Shown in pieces: positions 26,487 to 35,131 of a DNA stretch of 64,000 bases. Below the pieces are notes generated by a model. That model saw only the letters and a program-made list of their open reading frames with translations, did no database searches and was not told the origin of the DNA. Location of the stretch: contig JAKOXH010000043.1 in assembly GCA_029781135.1 (NCBI GenBank), forward strand, positions 62,001-126,000, read 5' to 3'. Source of the stretch: Planctomycetota bacterium (GTDB lineage: Bacteria > Planctomycetota > Planctomycetia > Pirellulales > Lacipirellulaceae). The first letter of the stretch is position 1. Each line of letters begins with the position of its first letter. The translations under genes were made by a program, and so were the position numbers.

Positions 26487-27277
26487 CCGCGAGCGCCAAT
26501 GTGAGGCTGGCAACTATTTTCCACCCCCCAACTACCAGGGATGAGTCGGCCCCTTCGCGTTACGACAATCCCTTCGCCACTTGCTGGACCAAACCGGGCG
26601 CCATTCCATTTCATTTCGCGGCCGGCCAAAGTGCAAGTGATGTGTTGGGGCGTTTGGCGGCATCCAACTGGCGCGGCGCAATCGTCGGTGAACACGGCAG
26701 CGGAAAGTCGACGCTGCTTGAAACATTGAAACCGGCTCTGACCACCACTGGCCACCTGCACTTAGCGATTACGCTGCGCGACCGTCAGCGAATCCTATCG
26801 AAAGACTTCGTGCATCGCATGCAGGCGCTCGGGCGGGTGGCACGCACGGAAAGGGCGTGGCTGTATTCGTTCGTTCACCCCGCCACCTCCGTCGCAAAGC
26901 CTCGGGGCGTGCCAACCAAGGTAGCCGTGCAAACCGCCCGCCCCCCCATCGTCATCGTCGATGGCTACGAACAACTCGCCTGGCTAGAGCGTTTCAAACT
27001 CGTCGCGCGTTGCCGTCGTCATGCGCTTGGTCTCGTCGTGACATCGCACCGTCGCACTTGCTTGCCGACACTCGTTGAATTGATCCCGAACCTCACCCTT
27101 GTCGAACAACTCGTGGCCGGACTTTGCGATCAAGTGTCCACCCGCATCGATGTGAATTTCGTCGCCGCTAGCCATGCCTGTCATGGCAGCAACGTGCGCG
27201 AGATCTTCTTCGACCTGTACGACCGTTACGAACGGATTCGCCGTGATACTCGAACATCAACTCGAGCAGTTTCGTAG
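26483..27277 (+). CDS. P-loop NTPase of the arrestin-like operon
   Basis: 264 residues, GTG start at 26483 overlapping the preceding stop by 4 bp, with GGAGG 7 bases upstream. Walker A is VGEHGSGKST (residues 68-77) and Walker B PPIVIVDGYEQLAW (154-167), followed by ALGLVVTSHR, which fits the sensor position (T/S-x-H as in many STAND/AAA-like ATPases). There is no HTH or TPR domain; the protein is a single nucleotide-binding domain. It probably powers or switches the two arrestin-like products, but this is inference from operon structure alone. Confidence 0.75.
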   Translation: MTASANVRLATIFHPPTTRDESAPSRYDNPFATCWTKPGAIPFHFAAGQSASDVLGRLAASNWRGAIVGEHGSGKSTLLETLKPALTTTGHLHLAITLRDRQRILSKDFVHRMQALGRVARTERAWLYSFVHPATSVAKPRGVPTKVAVQTARPPIVIVDGYEQLAWLERFKLVARCRRHALGLVVTSHRRTCLPTLVELIPNLTLVEQLVAGLCDQVSTRIDVNFVAASHACHGSNVREIFFDLYDRYERIRRDTRTSTRAVS

Positions 27278-27660
27278 GGAGGCGATCGTCGCTCGACGCT
27301 TCGCGGAGCGCGCGAGGACGTGCCAGACACGCAACTTGCGCACTCGAGGTGACGCGTTTTGGCAACAAATCGGGTGCGATCGTGGTTGATTATTCGCAAC
27401 CCACGACGCAGCCGCGGATTTATAGGATAGACTTCAGCAGGGTCGCAAGTTGCGCGCCGTTCGGCGTTCCGCTTGCGTGGCTGACAGGGTCTCATCTGAA
27501 GTCAGCCCGCCCGGCTTTTCCAGCCGGCAAAGCTTGCCCAGCATGCATTCCCAACCAAATTCGCGTCGGCGGCGTCCACCTAGTTGCTTTTGTGGAACCC
27601 ACTGAGTAAACAAAAGGTAGGGTCTTTCTCATCTTCCCAGCAAGAATAGCGAGCGTAACC
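27278..27660. other. Spacer upstream of the Cys-rich lipoprotein gene
   Basis: 383 bp. It contains degenerate inverted pieces (CGCAACTTGCGCACTCG at 27329-27345 against AAGTTGCGCGCCG at 27448-27460, and TTCCAGCCGGCAAAGCTTGC at 27519-27538) but no copies of the main families and no gene. Confidence 0.45.
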
Positions 27661-28665
27661 ATGACGAACAAATCCTTGCGTCTGATGACGATTGCCGGCG
27701 CGCTGATGCTCTCAGCGTGCATCGCGACCGATGCGAGCGCGCAATGCTGCGGCCAGCCCGTGACATCGTTTTACGCTCCGGTGCAGACCACTCAGTTCGT
27801 ACCGGTCTCGCAGCAAACGTATTACAGCGGCTGGTACCCAGGCTACTGGCTCGATCGAATTAACGCCAGCCTGTGGGGCACGCCCACGACGTATGTGGCG
27901 GTTCAAAGTGCACCCGTGGCCTGGCCGACGGTTGCGTCATATGCCCCTGCCAGCACCTGCTCGACGTGCACCGCGAGTTATGCCCCGGCTCCATGCAGCA
28001 CCTGCAACACCTACACAACCTCGTACGCCCCGGCCTGCAGCACTTGCTCGCCCTGCTCGACCTGCAGCTCATGCCAGTCGGGCTGCTCGACCTGTAGCTC
28101 ATGCCAGTCGGGATGCTCGAGTTGTTCGAGTTGTTCGGCCGCGCCTGCCGTAACTCAGGCATCGTACCAGGAAACGGCAGCACCAGCCTGTTCGAATTGC
28201 GCGGCGAACGCCGCAACTCCACCGACAACCTTCGCGGCACCCACGCCAATCGCAAAGGAACCGACCTTGGCGGCGCCTTCCACACCATCGAGCGCGGGCC
28301 CCGTAACACCACCACCAAGCTTGCCCAGCACGCCAGCCGCAACTAGCGCTCAGAAGCCAGCCGCCGAAAACCCACCAGCGAGCACTGCACCGCCAGCCGC
28401 TGCAGCCCCAGCCACAAATGGCGAGCCCGATAAGAACGATCCCTATTACGTGCCAAAAAAAGAGGGGTCCACGTATTTTGAGGCCCCGCAACTGTTCAGC
28501 CCGAAGGATCGCACCGCCCAACGCGGCGCGACGGTACCCATTCGTACGGCCGTTTATGAGCAGCCCGTAAACTACCAGAAAGCTGCCACGCCAAAACGCA
28601 GTACGGTCGTGACCGCAGCCCAAGCGGCTCAAGACGCCATCGGTTGGTCGAGCGTATCGAAATAG
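27661..28665 (+). CDS. Cys-rich exported protein with CxxC repeats, probable lipoprotein
   Basis: 334 residues. The signal peptide MTNKSLRLMTIAGALMLSAC offers a lipobox LSAC (Cys20), or alternatively a signal peptidase I site after ATDASA. Residues about 100-180 have more than 20 Cys in repeats of CSTC, CSSC and QSGC (CSTCSSCQSGC occurs twice in tandem, encoded by near-identical 33-bp DNA repeats at 28056-28121). The region 195-265 is Pro/Ala-rich, and the C-terminus is a conserved-looking globular segment (NDPYYVPKKEGSTYFEAP). Surface or cell-wall cross-linking via disulfides would fit; planctomycete walls are known to contain Cys-rich proteins. Function not known. Confidence 0.8.
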   Translation: MTNKSLRLMTIAGALMLSACIATDASAQCCGQPVTSFYAPVQTTQFVPVSQQTYYSGWYPGYWLDRINASLWGTPTTYVAVQSAPVAWPTVASYAPASTCSTCTASYAPAPCSTCNTYTTSYAPACSTCSPCSTCSSCQSGCSTCSSCQSGCSSCSSCSAAPAVTQASYQETAAPACSNCAANAATPPTTFAAPTPIAKEPTLAAPSTPSSAGPVTPPPSLPSTPAATSAQKPAAENPPASTAPPAAAAPATNGEPDKNDPYYVPKKEGSTYFEAPQLFSPKDRTAQRGATVPIRTAVYEQPVNYQKAATPKRSTVVTAAQAAQDAIGWSSVSK

Positions 28666-28742
28666 TCGATAATTGACGCAATAGCACAGCTTTTTCGATG
28701 GCTTGGTTGAACCGACAATCGGGCCATCTTGCGTTTGCAGCG

Positions 28743-28865
28743 GGTGGCATGCCCTCGCTCGCGCCGACATGCTCACGCGAAACTATTACGTTCTAACGCG
28801 AGTGTGGGCACGTCTCCTTTTCGCGCGAGCAAGGCACCCTTAAAAACAAACGTCACAAACCGCTA
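28743..28865. repeat. Repeat family C, copy C2, with flank
   Basis: GGTGGCATGCCCTCGCTCGC to GCGAGCAAGGCACCCTT, then AAAAACAAACGTCACAAACC ending in GCTA. In reverse complement it matches copy C3 over almost its whole length, including GTTTCGCGTGAGCATGTCGG. The terminal CTA (28863-28865) is the stop codon TAG of the minus-strand universal stress protein gene. Confidence 0.88.
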
Positions 28866-29795
28866 ACGCACAATCAGCACCGAGCACGGCGCCTCGCGTA
28901 ACACTTGCTCCGATGTGCTTCCTAACAGCAATCGCTTGAACGAGCCGCTCGCTCGGCTGCCCATCACGACCAAATCAATCGCCTTATCGCGCACGTGCGT
29001 CAATATCTCCTCCGCGGGCCGCCCCTCGGCCACGATCAACTCTTCATTCGTAAAGCATGCGGGCAGCAGCGCGCGGTATTTTTCCAATTCCTGGCGAGCC
29101 GTTTCCAAGTTCTGTTTGTGCTCTGTTTCCCAGGCGGCCGCCATTGCCGCCACGTCGGGATTGCGCTCGATCTTGATCCAATCTGGCAGGTCGGTGATGA
29201 ACATCGGTCGCACCGCCGTAATTGCCCAGCCGCGTGTTTCCGGCGGCCATGTGAATTGCGATAACACGGCCGCTGCCCGCTCGGCAAACGCCGCATCATC
29301 GTAGGCCGTCAACACGTGGACATGTCGCGTGACGGGCCCGGGCGATTGCTTGGCTGGCGCTTCACTCGCGACGGCGCTCTTCACGATCAGCACGGGAACC
29401 TTCGCCGAAATCACAATCGTGCGGCTGACACTCCCCTGCACGAATTCCTCGATGATGCCACTCGTCCCGCGAAAGCCCAACGCAATGAGATCGGCGTGCT
29501 CTTCGTCAATCGCTTCCAACAGCCGCGCACTTGCCGCGCCGGCGACATCACGCTTCGCTACGCGCTCACGCCACGCCGCGGGCAATCGCTCCGTCGCGGC
29601 ATCCAACACCGTTCGACTTAATGCCGCCCGCGCGCGCTCTTCAATCATAGGATCCAACTGATCGTCGCCGAACGTAATGTCCGGCGTGGCAAACAGCAGC
29701 ACGAGCGCATCGCGCTCCGGCGAGAGCAACCGGGCGACAAATTCCACGGCCGCAAACGAATTCGACGAACCATCCACACCCACCAGAACCTTCAC
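28863..29795 (-). CDS. Universal stress protein, tandem UspA domains
   Basis: 310 residues with two USP domains. The first starts MKVLVGVDGSSNSFAAVEFV, contains LIALGFRGTSGIIEEFVQGS (ATP-loop-like) and ends VPVLIVKSA near residue 140; the second ends with LVVMGSRASGSFKRLLLGST and APCSVLIVR, the GxxGxxxxxGS ATP-binding pattern. Such proteins bind ATP/AMP and act in stress survival. The start lies 2 bp after the stop of the YdjY-domain gene, so the two are cotranscribed. The stop codon is provided by the edge of repeat C2. Confidence 0.92.
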   Translation of the reverse strand: MKVLVGVDGSSNSFAAVEFVARLLSPERDALVLLFATPDITFGDDQLDPMIEERARAALSRTVLDAATERLPAAWRERVAKRDVAGAASARLLEAIDEEHADLIALGFRGTSGIIEEFVQGSVSRTIVISAKVPVLIVKSAVASEAPAKQSPGPVTRHVHVLTAYDDAAFAERAAAVLSQFTWPPETRGWAITAVRPMFITDLPDWIKIERNPDVAAMAAAWETEHKQNLETARQELEKYRALLPACFTNEELIVAEGRPAEEILTHVRDKAIDLVVMGSRASGSFKRLLLGSTSEQVLREAPCSVLIVR

Positions 29796-29797
29796 GA

Positions 29798-30700
29798 CTA
29801 TTTCTCCCCTCTGTTCGTTTCGGTCGGCAAGACACTTTCCTTCTTCGCTCCCTGTCCCTCGCCCCCCGCCCCCTGCTCCTTACTCCCCGCCCCCTGCTCT
29901 TTCAACTTCGGCTTGAACACCAACCGCACCGGCGTTCCCAACGGCGGAATCTTCTCCGTAAAGGCCTCGAACTCCAGTTCCTCATTCGCCTGGGAACTCT
30001 TGACGGGAAGATCAAGCATGGCGGTGCCGAAATTGGACACGCAGACAAAGTCGCCCCCCTCGGCTTGATAATATTTCTTGCCATTGTCCGGATCTACCCA
30101 AAAACTACTCCCCGCGAACACGAACGGGTGCTCCATCGGTTTCTTGGTATGCACATCCCGCACCCAATCTTGAGCCCGCGCCGTTTGTTCCTTGCCCTGC
30201 GCATCACGCCAGCGAACGAAGACCTCGATTTCCGTTCCGGCGGCGGGCCGATACGATGGCTGAAACTGCACCGGGTGGCCAACCTCCGCCCCCAAACTCA
30301 AGAGTGCCGCATGCACCAAGTAGGCTTTCGTGTTGGCCGAGACGATCGCTTCATGCTCCTTCGTATTGCGCGTGCAGGCGAACATCTCGAGCATCCCTTC
30401 CCGCAAACAAATCTGGCCATCCACCAAAACGGCCTTTTCGCGCGGATCGAGCCAAATCGGATACGTCGGCGACAACTTCTTCGCACCGGCCGGAACGGGA
30501 AGTGCCGGTTCGGCAGGCACCCTTACTGTGTCAGCGTCCGTCGTCGATTTAGGCGCTGCCTTCGCACCAGGAGTCGCATCACCCCGCGAGACCGCCTGTT
30601 GCCCCCAGCCGATCAGGCCATTGAAAACACCAACAAGAACCATGAAGCACAGGAGCACAACACCGCTATGAAGGCCGCCCAATCCTCGTTTATTCCGCAT
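29798..30700 (-). CDS. YdjY-domain exported/membrane protein with repeat-derived C-terminus
   Basis: 300 residues. One hydrophobic segment near the N-terminus (GVVLLCFMVLVGVFNGLIGW) anchors it; residues 75-255 form a YdjY-type domain (YPIWLDPREKAVLVDGQICL ... LEMFACTRNTKEHEAIVSAN ... KAYLVHAALLSLGAEVGHPV), common in planctomycetes next to USP genes. Function unknown. The C-terminal tail, about residues 266-288, consists of KEQGAGS, KEQGAGG and EGQGAKK: a 7-residue period from 21-bp units of the same GC-rich repeat family found inside yggS. It seems to be an in-frame insertion near the end of the gene. Confidence 0.8.
   Translation of the reverse strand: MRNKRGLGGLHSGVVLLCFMVLVGVFNGLIGWGQQAVSRGDATPGAKAAPKSTTDADTVRVPAEPALPVPAGAKKLSPTYPIWLDPREKAVLVDGQICLREGMLEMFACTRNTKEHEAIVSANTKAYLVHAALLSLGAEVGHPVQFQPSYRPAAGTEIEVFVRWRDAQGKEQTARAQDWVRDVHTKKPMEHPFVFAGSSFWVDPDNGKKYYQAEGGDFVCVSNFGTAMLDLPVKSSQANEELEFEAFTEKIPPLGTPVRLVFKPKLKEQGAGSKEQGAGGEGQGAKKESVLPTETNRGEK
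29849..29903. repeat. 21-bp GC-rich tandem units in the YdjY-domain gene (family M)
   Basis: On the plus strand: two units CGCCCCCTGCTCCTTACTCC-like and a degenerate third. The unit core CTCCCCGCCCCC is shared with 33155-33240 in yggS. Confidence 0.75.
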
Positions 30701-30863
30701 GCGTCACGTCCTTTCCTAAACACGGCAACTCTCGACCATCCTTGCCGCAACCTGTAAGATAGCGGGGCCAATGGACCGCGTCCAATTGCCCATTTCTCTA
30801 GGCGGCACTTTCGCCCGACGGCGATCATTAAGCAACACGATCGAAGGCTGCTGTGAAAGAACC

Positions 30864-30937
30864 TGTGGGAAGCCTCTCTGAGGCCGATGGGGTGCTCCAT
30901 CGGACAGCGTCATCGGCGTCAGGAGACGCGTCCCACA
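30864..30937. repeat. 74-bp palindromic repeat, copy A3
   Basis: TGTGGGAAGCCTCTCTGAGG ... GTCAGGAGACGCGTCCCACA; same arms and spacing as A1 and A2, with compensating changes (AGGC and GCGT) near the ends. It lies in the 314-bp divergent spacer 30701-31014, in which I see nothing else. Confidence 0.92.
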
Positions 30938-31014
30938 GTCGAACGCCGCGGTAACGAGCATCCGTTGCTTACCGGCTTTGAGTCAGAATTTTTTGCCAGG
31001 AACAGACGACCGAC

Positions 31015-32829
31015 ATGGCTATTGCATCTTCCACCACTTTGCACGCTCATTTGCCTAAGTTGCAGCCATTGTGGCACAAGAGGGCACCTCGACAGCTAGT
31101 CGAACAATGCCTGGCCAGTGAACCGGACACCGACTGGAAGGTCTGGCAGAAACATCTGCGGTCACGAAATCGTCCGCGTTTGCCGCGTGCTTTTTACAAA
31201 GGAGATTCGCCGCTCGTATGGGGCTGGCCCGTTAACTGGGATCGCGACAATGTCCTTGCTGCGATCAACGCTCCCACATCGTTAGCCGAACTAGCAATGG
31301 GTGACGATCCATCGCAGTTGCCAGATCTCCTACTGGCTCTGCAATTCGTGGCGCTGGCCTACGCTCTGCCGCAGCTGGCAAACGAACTGCCGGCCGAAAC
31401 CTGGTGGTCGCTCGTCGAGCATCTGCATCAAATGGCCACGCAAGCCGCGGCGGTCCACGTCGACTGGGAAACCGATCCCAAGATCGTCGTCCGTGCGCAA
31501 CTTCTCGCCGGCGAACTTCCACTCGTGCTCGGCTATCTATTCCCTGAAATCCGTGCACTGCACGACTTGCGAGACGATGCCCGCGCGGCATTTTCGGACG
31601 CGCTCGTCGAGATCACCGATGGCCAAGGCCTGCTGCACGCCCGGCTATTACCCGTGCTGCCGCCGTTGTTCGCCTGTTGGACGCGTGCCCGCATGCTGGG
31701 TGAAGAACTTCAGCGTGGCGCCTGGTCGCGCGCCGCCGAAATCCAATACGAATGGTTGGTCCGCCATGCCATTCGACTAGCCAATAGTGGCTATTCATTT
31801 GCATTGTCAAAGATAGCACGCGGCGACGCCACAGATATTCGCTACGACAAAGCCTGGTGCGACCCGCTCTTCAAGAACGCCCTGAAATTAGCCGGCGATC
31901 GCCGCGATCGCGCCGCTGCCACGCTGGCACTTCCCAAGGGCATTGTGGCGCCTCGCAAAGTCACACGCCGCGACCTGCCCAAGCCATCGCTCAATTCCGA
32001 TTGGTCGTGCGTCTCGATCATGGCCGAAGGCTGGTCGAAACCCACCGCCCGGCTCGCTCTGGCCTACGCTGTCGACGACCCCGTCACGATCGAGCTGAGC
32101 GTAGCCGGTGAGCCACTGCTCACCGGTAGCTGGCAGTTCTCAACCACCTGCAATGGCAAGCCCGCCGAGCCCGACGGCGAATGGGAACAGCTCTGTTGGG
32201 AATCGGGCAAGGCGTTCGATTTTCTTGAACTCGGCCTTTCGCTCACCGAAGGTTTGCGGCTAGAGCGGCAAATCTTGTTCGGCCGCCACGATCACATGCT
32301 CTACCTCGCGGATATCGTCTTCCATTCGAACCACGAAGAGCGCGCGATCCAACATACCGTCAGCTTGGCGCTCGCCAACGACGCTCGTTGGACCCCGTCT
32401 GAAGAAACACGCGATGGCGTGATTGTGGGGCGCGAACGCCGTGCCGCCGTCATGCCGATGGGCCTCAAAGAATGGCGGGCCGATCCTCGCGGCGGTTCGC
32501 TTACCGAAAATAGTGGCCGACTCGTGCTCAGCCAATCGACCGCAGGCCGCGCGCTCTGCTGCCCGCTCTTTCTCGATTTTGATACCGAGCGTTCGGCGCT
32601 CGAACGCACGTGGCGACAACTCACCATCGGCGAATGGCTCGAAGTTGTACCGGCCGATCAGGCCGTTGGCTATCGCGCTCAAGCGGGCGACGACCAGTGG
32701 CTCATCTACCGTTCGCTCGGCACGCCCGGCAACCGCACGCTGCTCGGCCACAACGTCGCCGGCGAGTTCTGTGCCGGCCAATTCGTCGACGGCAAGTTTA
32801 AAGAATGGATTGAGATCGAAGCAGTATAG
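31015..32829 (+). CDS. Conserved-looking protein of unknown function, possibly heparinase-like fold
   Basis: 604 residues, no signal peptide. The N-terminal 300 residues are helical and Trp-rich (WGWPVNWDRDNVLAAINAPT, LVLGYLFPEIRALHDLRDDA), as in an alpha/alpha-toroid; the C-terminal half is strand-rich (ARLALAYAVDDPVTIELSVA, LRLERQILFGRHDHMLYLAD). This two-part layout reminds me of heparinase II/III-like proteins, but I cannot place catalytic residues, so no function is assigned. The sequence ends 3 bp before the GGGGAAT repeats. Confidence 0.65.
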   Translation: MAIASSTTLHAHLPKLQPLWHKRAPRQLVEQCLASEPDTDWKVWQKHLRSRNRPRLPRAFYKGDSPLVWGWPVNWDRDNVLAAINAPTSLAELAMGDDPSQLPDLLLALQFVALAYALPQLANELPAETWWSLVEHLHQMATQAAAVHVDWETDPKIVVRAQLLAGELPLVLGYLFPEIRALHDLRDDARAAFSDALVEITDGQGLLHARLLPVLPPLFACWTRARMLGEELQRGAWSRAAEIQYEWLVRHAIRLANSGYSFALSKIARGDATDIRYDKAWCDPLFKNALKLAGDRRDRAAATLALPKGIVAPRKVTRRDLPKPSLNSDWSCVSIMAEGWSKPTARLALAYAVDDPVTIELSVAGEPLLTGSWQFSTTCNGKPAEPDGEWEQLCWESGKAFDFLELGLSLTEGLRLERQILFGRHDHMLYLADIVFHSNHEERAIQHTVSLALANDARWTPSEETRDGVIVGRERRAAVMPMGLKEWRADPRGGSLTENSGRLVLSQSTAGRALCCPLFLDFDTERSALERTWRQLTIGEWLEVVPADQAVGYRAQAGDDQWLIYRSLGTPGNRTLLGHNVAGEFCAGQFVDGKFKEWIEIEAV

Positions 32830-32831
32830 AA

Positions 32832-32940
32832 TTAGTGGGGAATGGGGAATGTGGAAGGGGGAATGTTGAGGGAACAATATTGACGTGTTTTCCATTCATG
32901 TTCTGCATTCCACACTCCCAACTCCCCATTCCCAACTACC
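32832..32940. repeat. GGGGAAT-type heptamer arrays in inverted orientation (family K3)
   Basis: Left array TTAGTGGGGAATGGGGAATG (32833-32852) and more degenerate units to about 32868; right array CACTCCCAACTCCCCATTCC (32913-32932) ending directly before the yggS start codon. Loop of about 40 bp without a gene. Confidence 0.88.
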
Positions 32941-33753
32941 ATGTCTGTCGCCGATAACCTTAAGCGAGTCCGAGATCGCATCGCCCGCGCTGCCGAAAAG
33001 GCTGGCCGACAGGCGAGCGACATCACACTCGTCGGCGTAACCAAATATGTAGGCCCACAAGAGGCCGCCGAGCTCGTCGCCGCCGGCTGCCAAGACCTCG
33101 GCGAAAGCCGCCCCCAAGAACTCTGGAAGAAGTGCGAAGCACTTCACATCGCGCGAGCCGGGGCGTCCCCGCCCCCGGCTTCTTATTCCCCGCCCCCGGC
33201 CGCTCACTCCCCGCCCCCGGCCCCCAGCCCCGAGCCCCCACTCATCCACTGGCACCTCATCGGCCATCTCCAACGCAACAAAGTCACCCGCACGTTACCG
33301 CTCGTCTCGCTGATCCACAGCGTCGATAGCGAACGCCTGCTCGCCGCAATCAACGAGGCTAACAAGCTCCCTCTCCCTTTGGGTGAGGGCCGGGGTGCCG
33401 TTGTTAACGCTCCGCCCATCCCCGTACTATTAGAAGTAAACACCTCCGGCGAAGCCGCCAAACACGGTCTCGCCCCCGACGCGGTTGAACCCATCCTCGC
33501 CGCCGCCGAAAACTACCCGCACGTACAAATCCGCGGCCTCATGACGATGGCCGCCCTCGATGGCGACGACACCGTCGCCGCCGGTTGTTTCGCCACACTT
33601 CGAGAACTCCGCGACCGACTGAAAACAAACACGCCACCCTACGTACAACTTCACGAACTTTCGATGGGCATGAGCGGCGATTTCGAAATCGCAATTCAAG
33701 AAGGGGCGACGATCGTTCGCGTTGGCACTGCTCTTTGGGAAGACAATTCTTGA
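32941..33753 (+). CDS. yggS: YggS/PROSC-family PLP homeostasis protein with two in-frame repeat inserts
   Basis: 270 residues; typical family length is about 230. PLP-binding fold: LKRVRDRIARAAEKAGR, ITLVGVTKYVGPQEAAELVA (PLP Lys in VTKY), LIHWHLIGHLQRNKVTR, LIHSVDSERLLAAIN, VLLEVNTSGEAAKHGL, LMTMAAL and LHELSMGMSGDFEIAIQEGA, followed by VRVGTALWE. Two segments have no counterpart in the family: residues about 72-100 (SPPPASYSPPPAAHSPPPAP) before LIHWHLIG, and about 142-157 (LPLPLGEGRGAVVNAP) before IPVLLEVN. Both are translated from intergenic-type repeats and lie in surface loops of the barrel, so the protein can still be functional. It binds PLP and balances B6 vitamers. Confidence 0.92.
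   Translation: MSVADNLKRVRDRIARAAEKAGRQASDITLVGVTKYVGPQEAAELVAAGCQDLGESRPQELWKKCEALHIARAGASPPPASYSPPPAAHSPPPAPSPEPPLIHWHLIGHLQRNKVTRTLPLVSLIHSVDSERLLAAINEANKLPLPLGEGRGAVVNAPPIPVLLEVNTSGEAAKHGLAPDAVEPILAAAENYPHVQIRGLMTMAALDGDDTVAAGCFATLRELRDRLKTNTPPYVQLHELSMGMSGDFEIAIQEGATIVRVGTALWEDNS
33155..33240. repeat. In-frame 21-bp tandem repeat inside yggS (family M)
   Basis: About four units of CTCCCCGCCCCCGGC plus 5-6 variable bases; encodes SPPPASY, SPPPAAH, SPPPAPS. Related units, read in another frame, make the C-terminal tail of the YdjY-domain protein (29849-29903). Confidence 0.85.
33367..33397. repeat. CTCCCTCTCCCTTTGGGTGAGGG repeat inside yggS (family L)
   Basis: CTCCCTCTCCCTTTGGGTGA, then GGGCCGGGGTG. 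The same element occurs between genes at 42379-42417 in inverse orientation, and a relative lies inside sucC (56622-56667). Confidence 0.85.
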
Positions 33754-33836
33754 CCGCTAATCCACGCTAATAATACGCTGATTTGTTCTGCTGAGCTAAT
33801 TACAATTAGCGGTAAAATAGCGTTTATTAGCGGTTC
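33753..33836. repeat. CGCTAAT inverted repeat (family J)
   Basis: Left CCGCTAATCCACGCTAATAA followed by TACGCT, right AGCGGTAAAATAGCGTTTAT followed by TAGCGG. It fills the spacer between yggS and ispG. Relatives lie within the family I loops at 4272-4350 and 47731-47830. Confidence 0.82.
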
Positions 33837-33848
33837 AACAATACCATA

Positions 33849-34985
33849 ATGAACACCATCACCCGCAATTCCACCCGTTCCGTCCGCATCGGCACCGTCA
33901 CCATTGGCGGCGGCAACCCGATCGCCGTGCAAAGCATGACCGCCACGCCGACGCGGGACATCGACGCCACGGTCCGCCAGGTGAACGCGCTCGCGGCCGC
34001 CGGGGCTGATGTCGTGCGCATCGCCGTCGATAGCACGGCCGAGGCCAACGCCGTCGCCGAAATCCGCCGCCAGACCATGGCCAATCTTGTGGTCGATCTG
34101 CAAGAGAATTATCGACTTGCCGAGCGGCTCGCCCCGCATGTCAATAAGCTGCGTTACAACCCGGGCCATCTTTATCACCTCGAACGCGAAAAGCCGTGGC
34201 AAGAAAAGGTTCGCTACCTCGTCGCCGTTGCTCGCGATAACGACTGTGCGATTCGCGTCGGCGTCAACTGCGGTAGCGTCGATCCCGCGCTGCAGGCCAA
34301 ATACGATCCGAAGGACCGCCTCTCGCCGATGCTCGATAGCGCGCTCGACCACTGCCGGCTGCTCGACGAAATCGGCTTCACCCGCTACTGTGTGTCGCTC
34401 AAGGACTCCGACCCGCGCGAGGTAATCGAGGTGAATCGCCGTTTTGCCGAGGCCCGGCCCGATGTGCCGCTGCACCTTGGCGTGACCGAAGCCGGCCTGC
34501 CCCCCGATGGCATCATCAAAACGCGGATCGCCTTCGAGCAGCTCATCAGCCGCGGCATCGGCGATACGATTCGCGTTTCGCTCACGGTGCCGAACGACCG
34601 CAAGCCAGAGGAAATCGCCGCCGGCCGCCAGATTCTCGCCGATATCGTTGCCGGCCGCGTTCGCTCGGTCGTCGACTATGGCCTTTCAACCCTAAACATT
34701 ATTAGCTGCCCGAGTTGTTCGCGCGTCGAAAACGCGGCGTTCGTCGAACTGGCCCAGGAAGTGAAACGGATGACCGAGTACGCCCGCGACCACAAGATCA
34801 CGATCGCCGTGATGGGTTGCCGCGTGAACGGCCCCGGCGAAACCGACGAAGCCGACCTCGGCCTCTGGTGCGGCCCCAACTACGTCAACCTCAAACGCGG
34901 CAGCGAAACGCTCGGCCAGTTCGCGTATGATGAGATTTTGCCGAAGCTGAAGCAGGAGTTGGACCGCTTGATTGAGACAGCGTAG
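33849..34985 (+). CDS. ispG: 4-hydroxy-3-methylbut-2-en-1-yl diphosphate synthase IspG
   Basis: 378 residues, the length of the short bacterial IspG (GcpE). It makes HMBPP from MEcPP in the MEP isoprenoid pathway using a [4Fe-4S] cluster. N-terminal block [15 protein letters not shown], then [10 protein letters not shown] and [10 protein letters not shown] of the TIM barrel; the cluster ligands are in [10 protein letters not shown] (two Cys near residues 287 and 290) and [10 protein letters not shown] (Cys near 322, with the conserved Glu). No insert is present. Upstream lies a family J repeat; the next genes are a toxin-antitoxin pair. Confidence 0.97.
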   Translation: MNTITRNSTRSVRIGTVTIGGGNPIAVQSMTATPTRDIDATVRQVNALAAAGADVVRIAVDSTAEANAVAEIRRQTMANLVVDLQENYRLAERLAPHVNKLRYNPGHLYHLEREKPWQEKVRYLVAVARDNDCAIRVGVNCGSVDPALQAKYDPKDRLSPMLDSALDHCRLLDEIGFTRYCVSLKDSDPREVIEVNRRFAEARPDVPLHLGVTEAGLPPDGIIKTRIAFEQLISRGIGDTIRVSLTVPNDRKPEEIAAGRQILADIVAGRVRSVVDYGLSTLNIISCPSCSRVENAAFVELAQEVKRMTEYARDHKITIAVMGCRVNGPGETDEADLGLWCGPNYVNLKRGSETLGQFAYDEILPKLKQELDRLIETA

Positions 34986-35131
34986 ACGGCATCCGCTGGT
35001 TCACGCGGCAAATCCTGAAGTTTCTGCCGCGCTCGTCCGCTAAAGACGCGCTGCCGCAGCAGTTCATTTACGTCGGCCTTCGGTCGACCTATAATGGTGA
35101 GCGTCGGAATACTTGTACCGGAGATGCCGTC

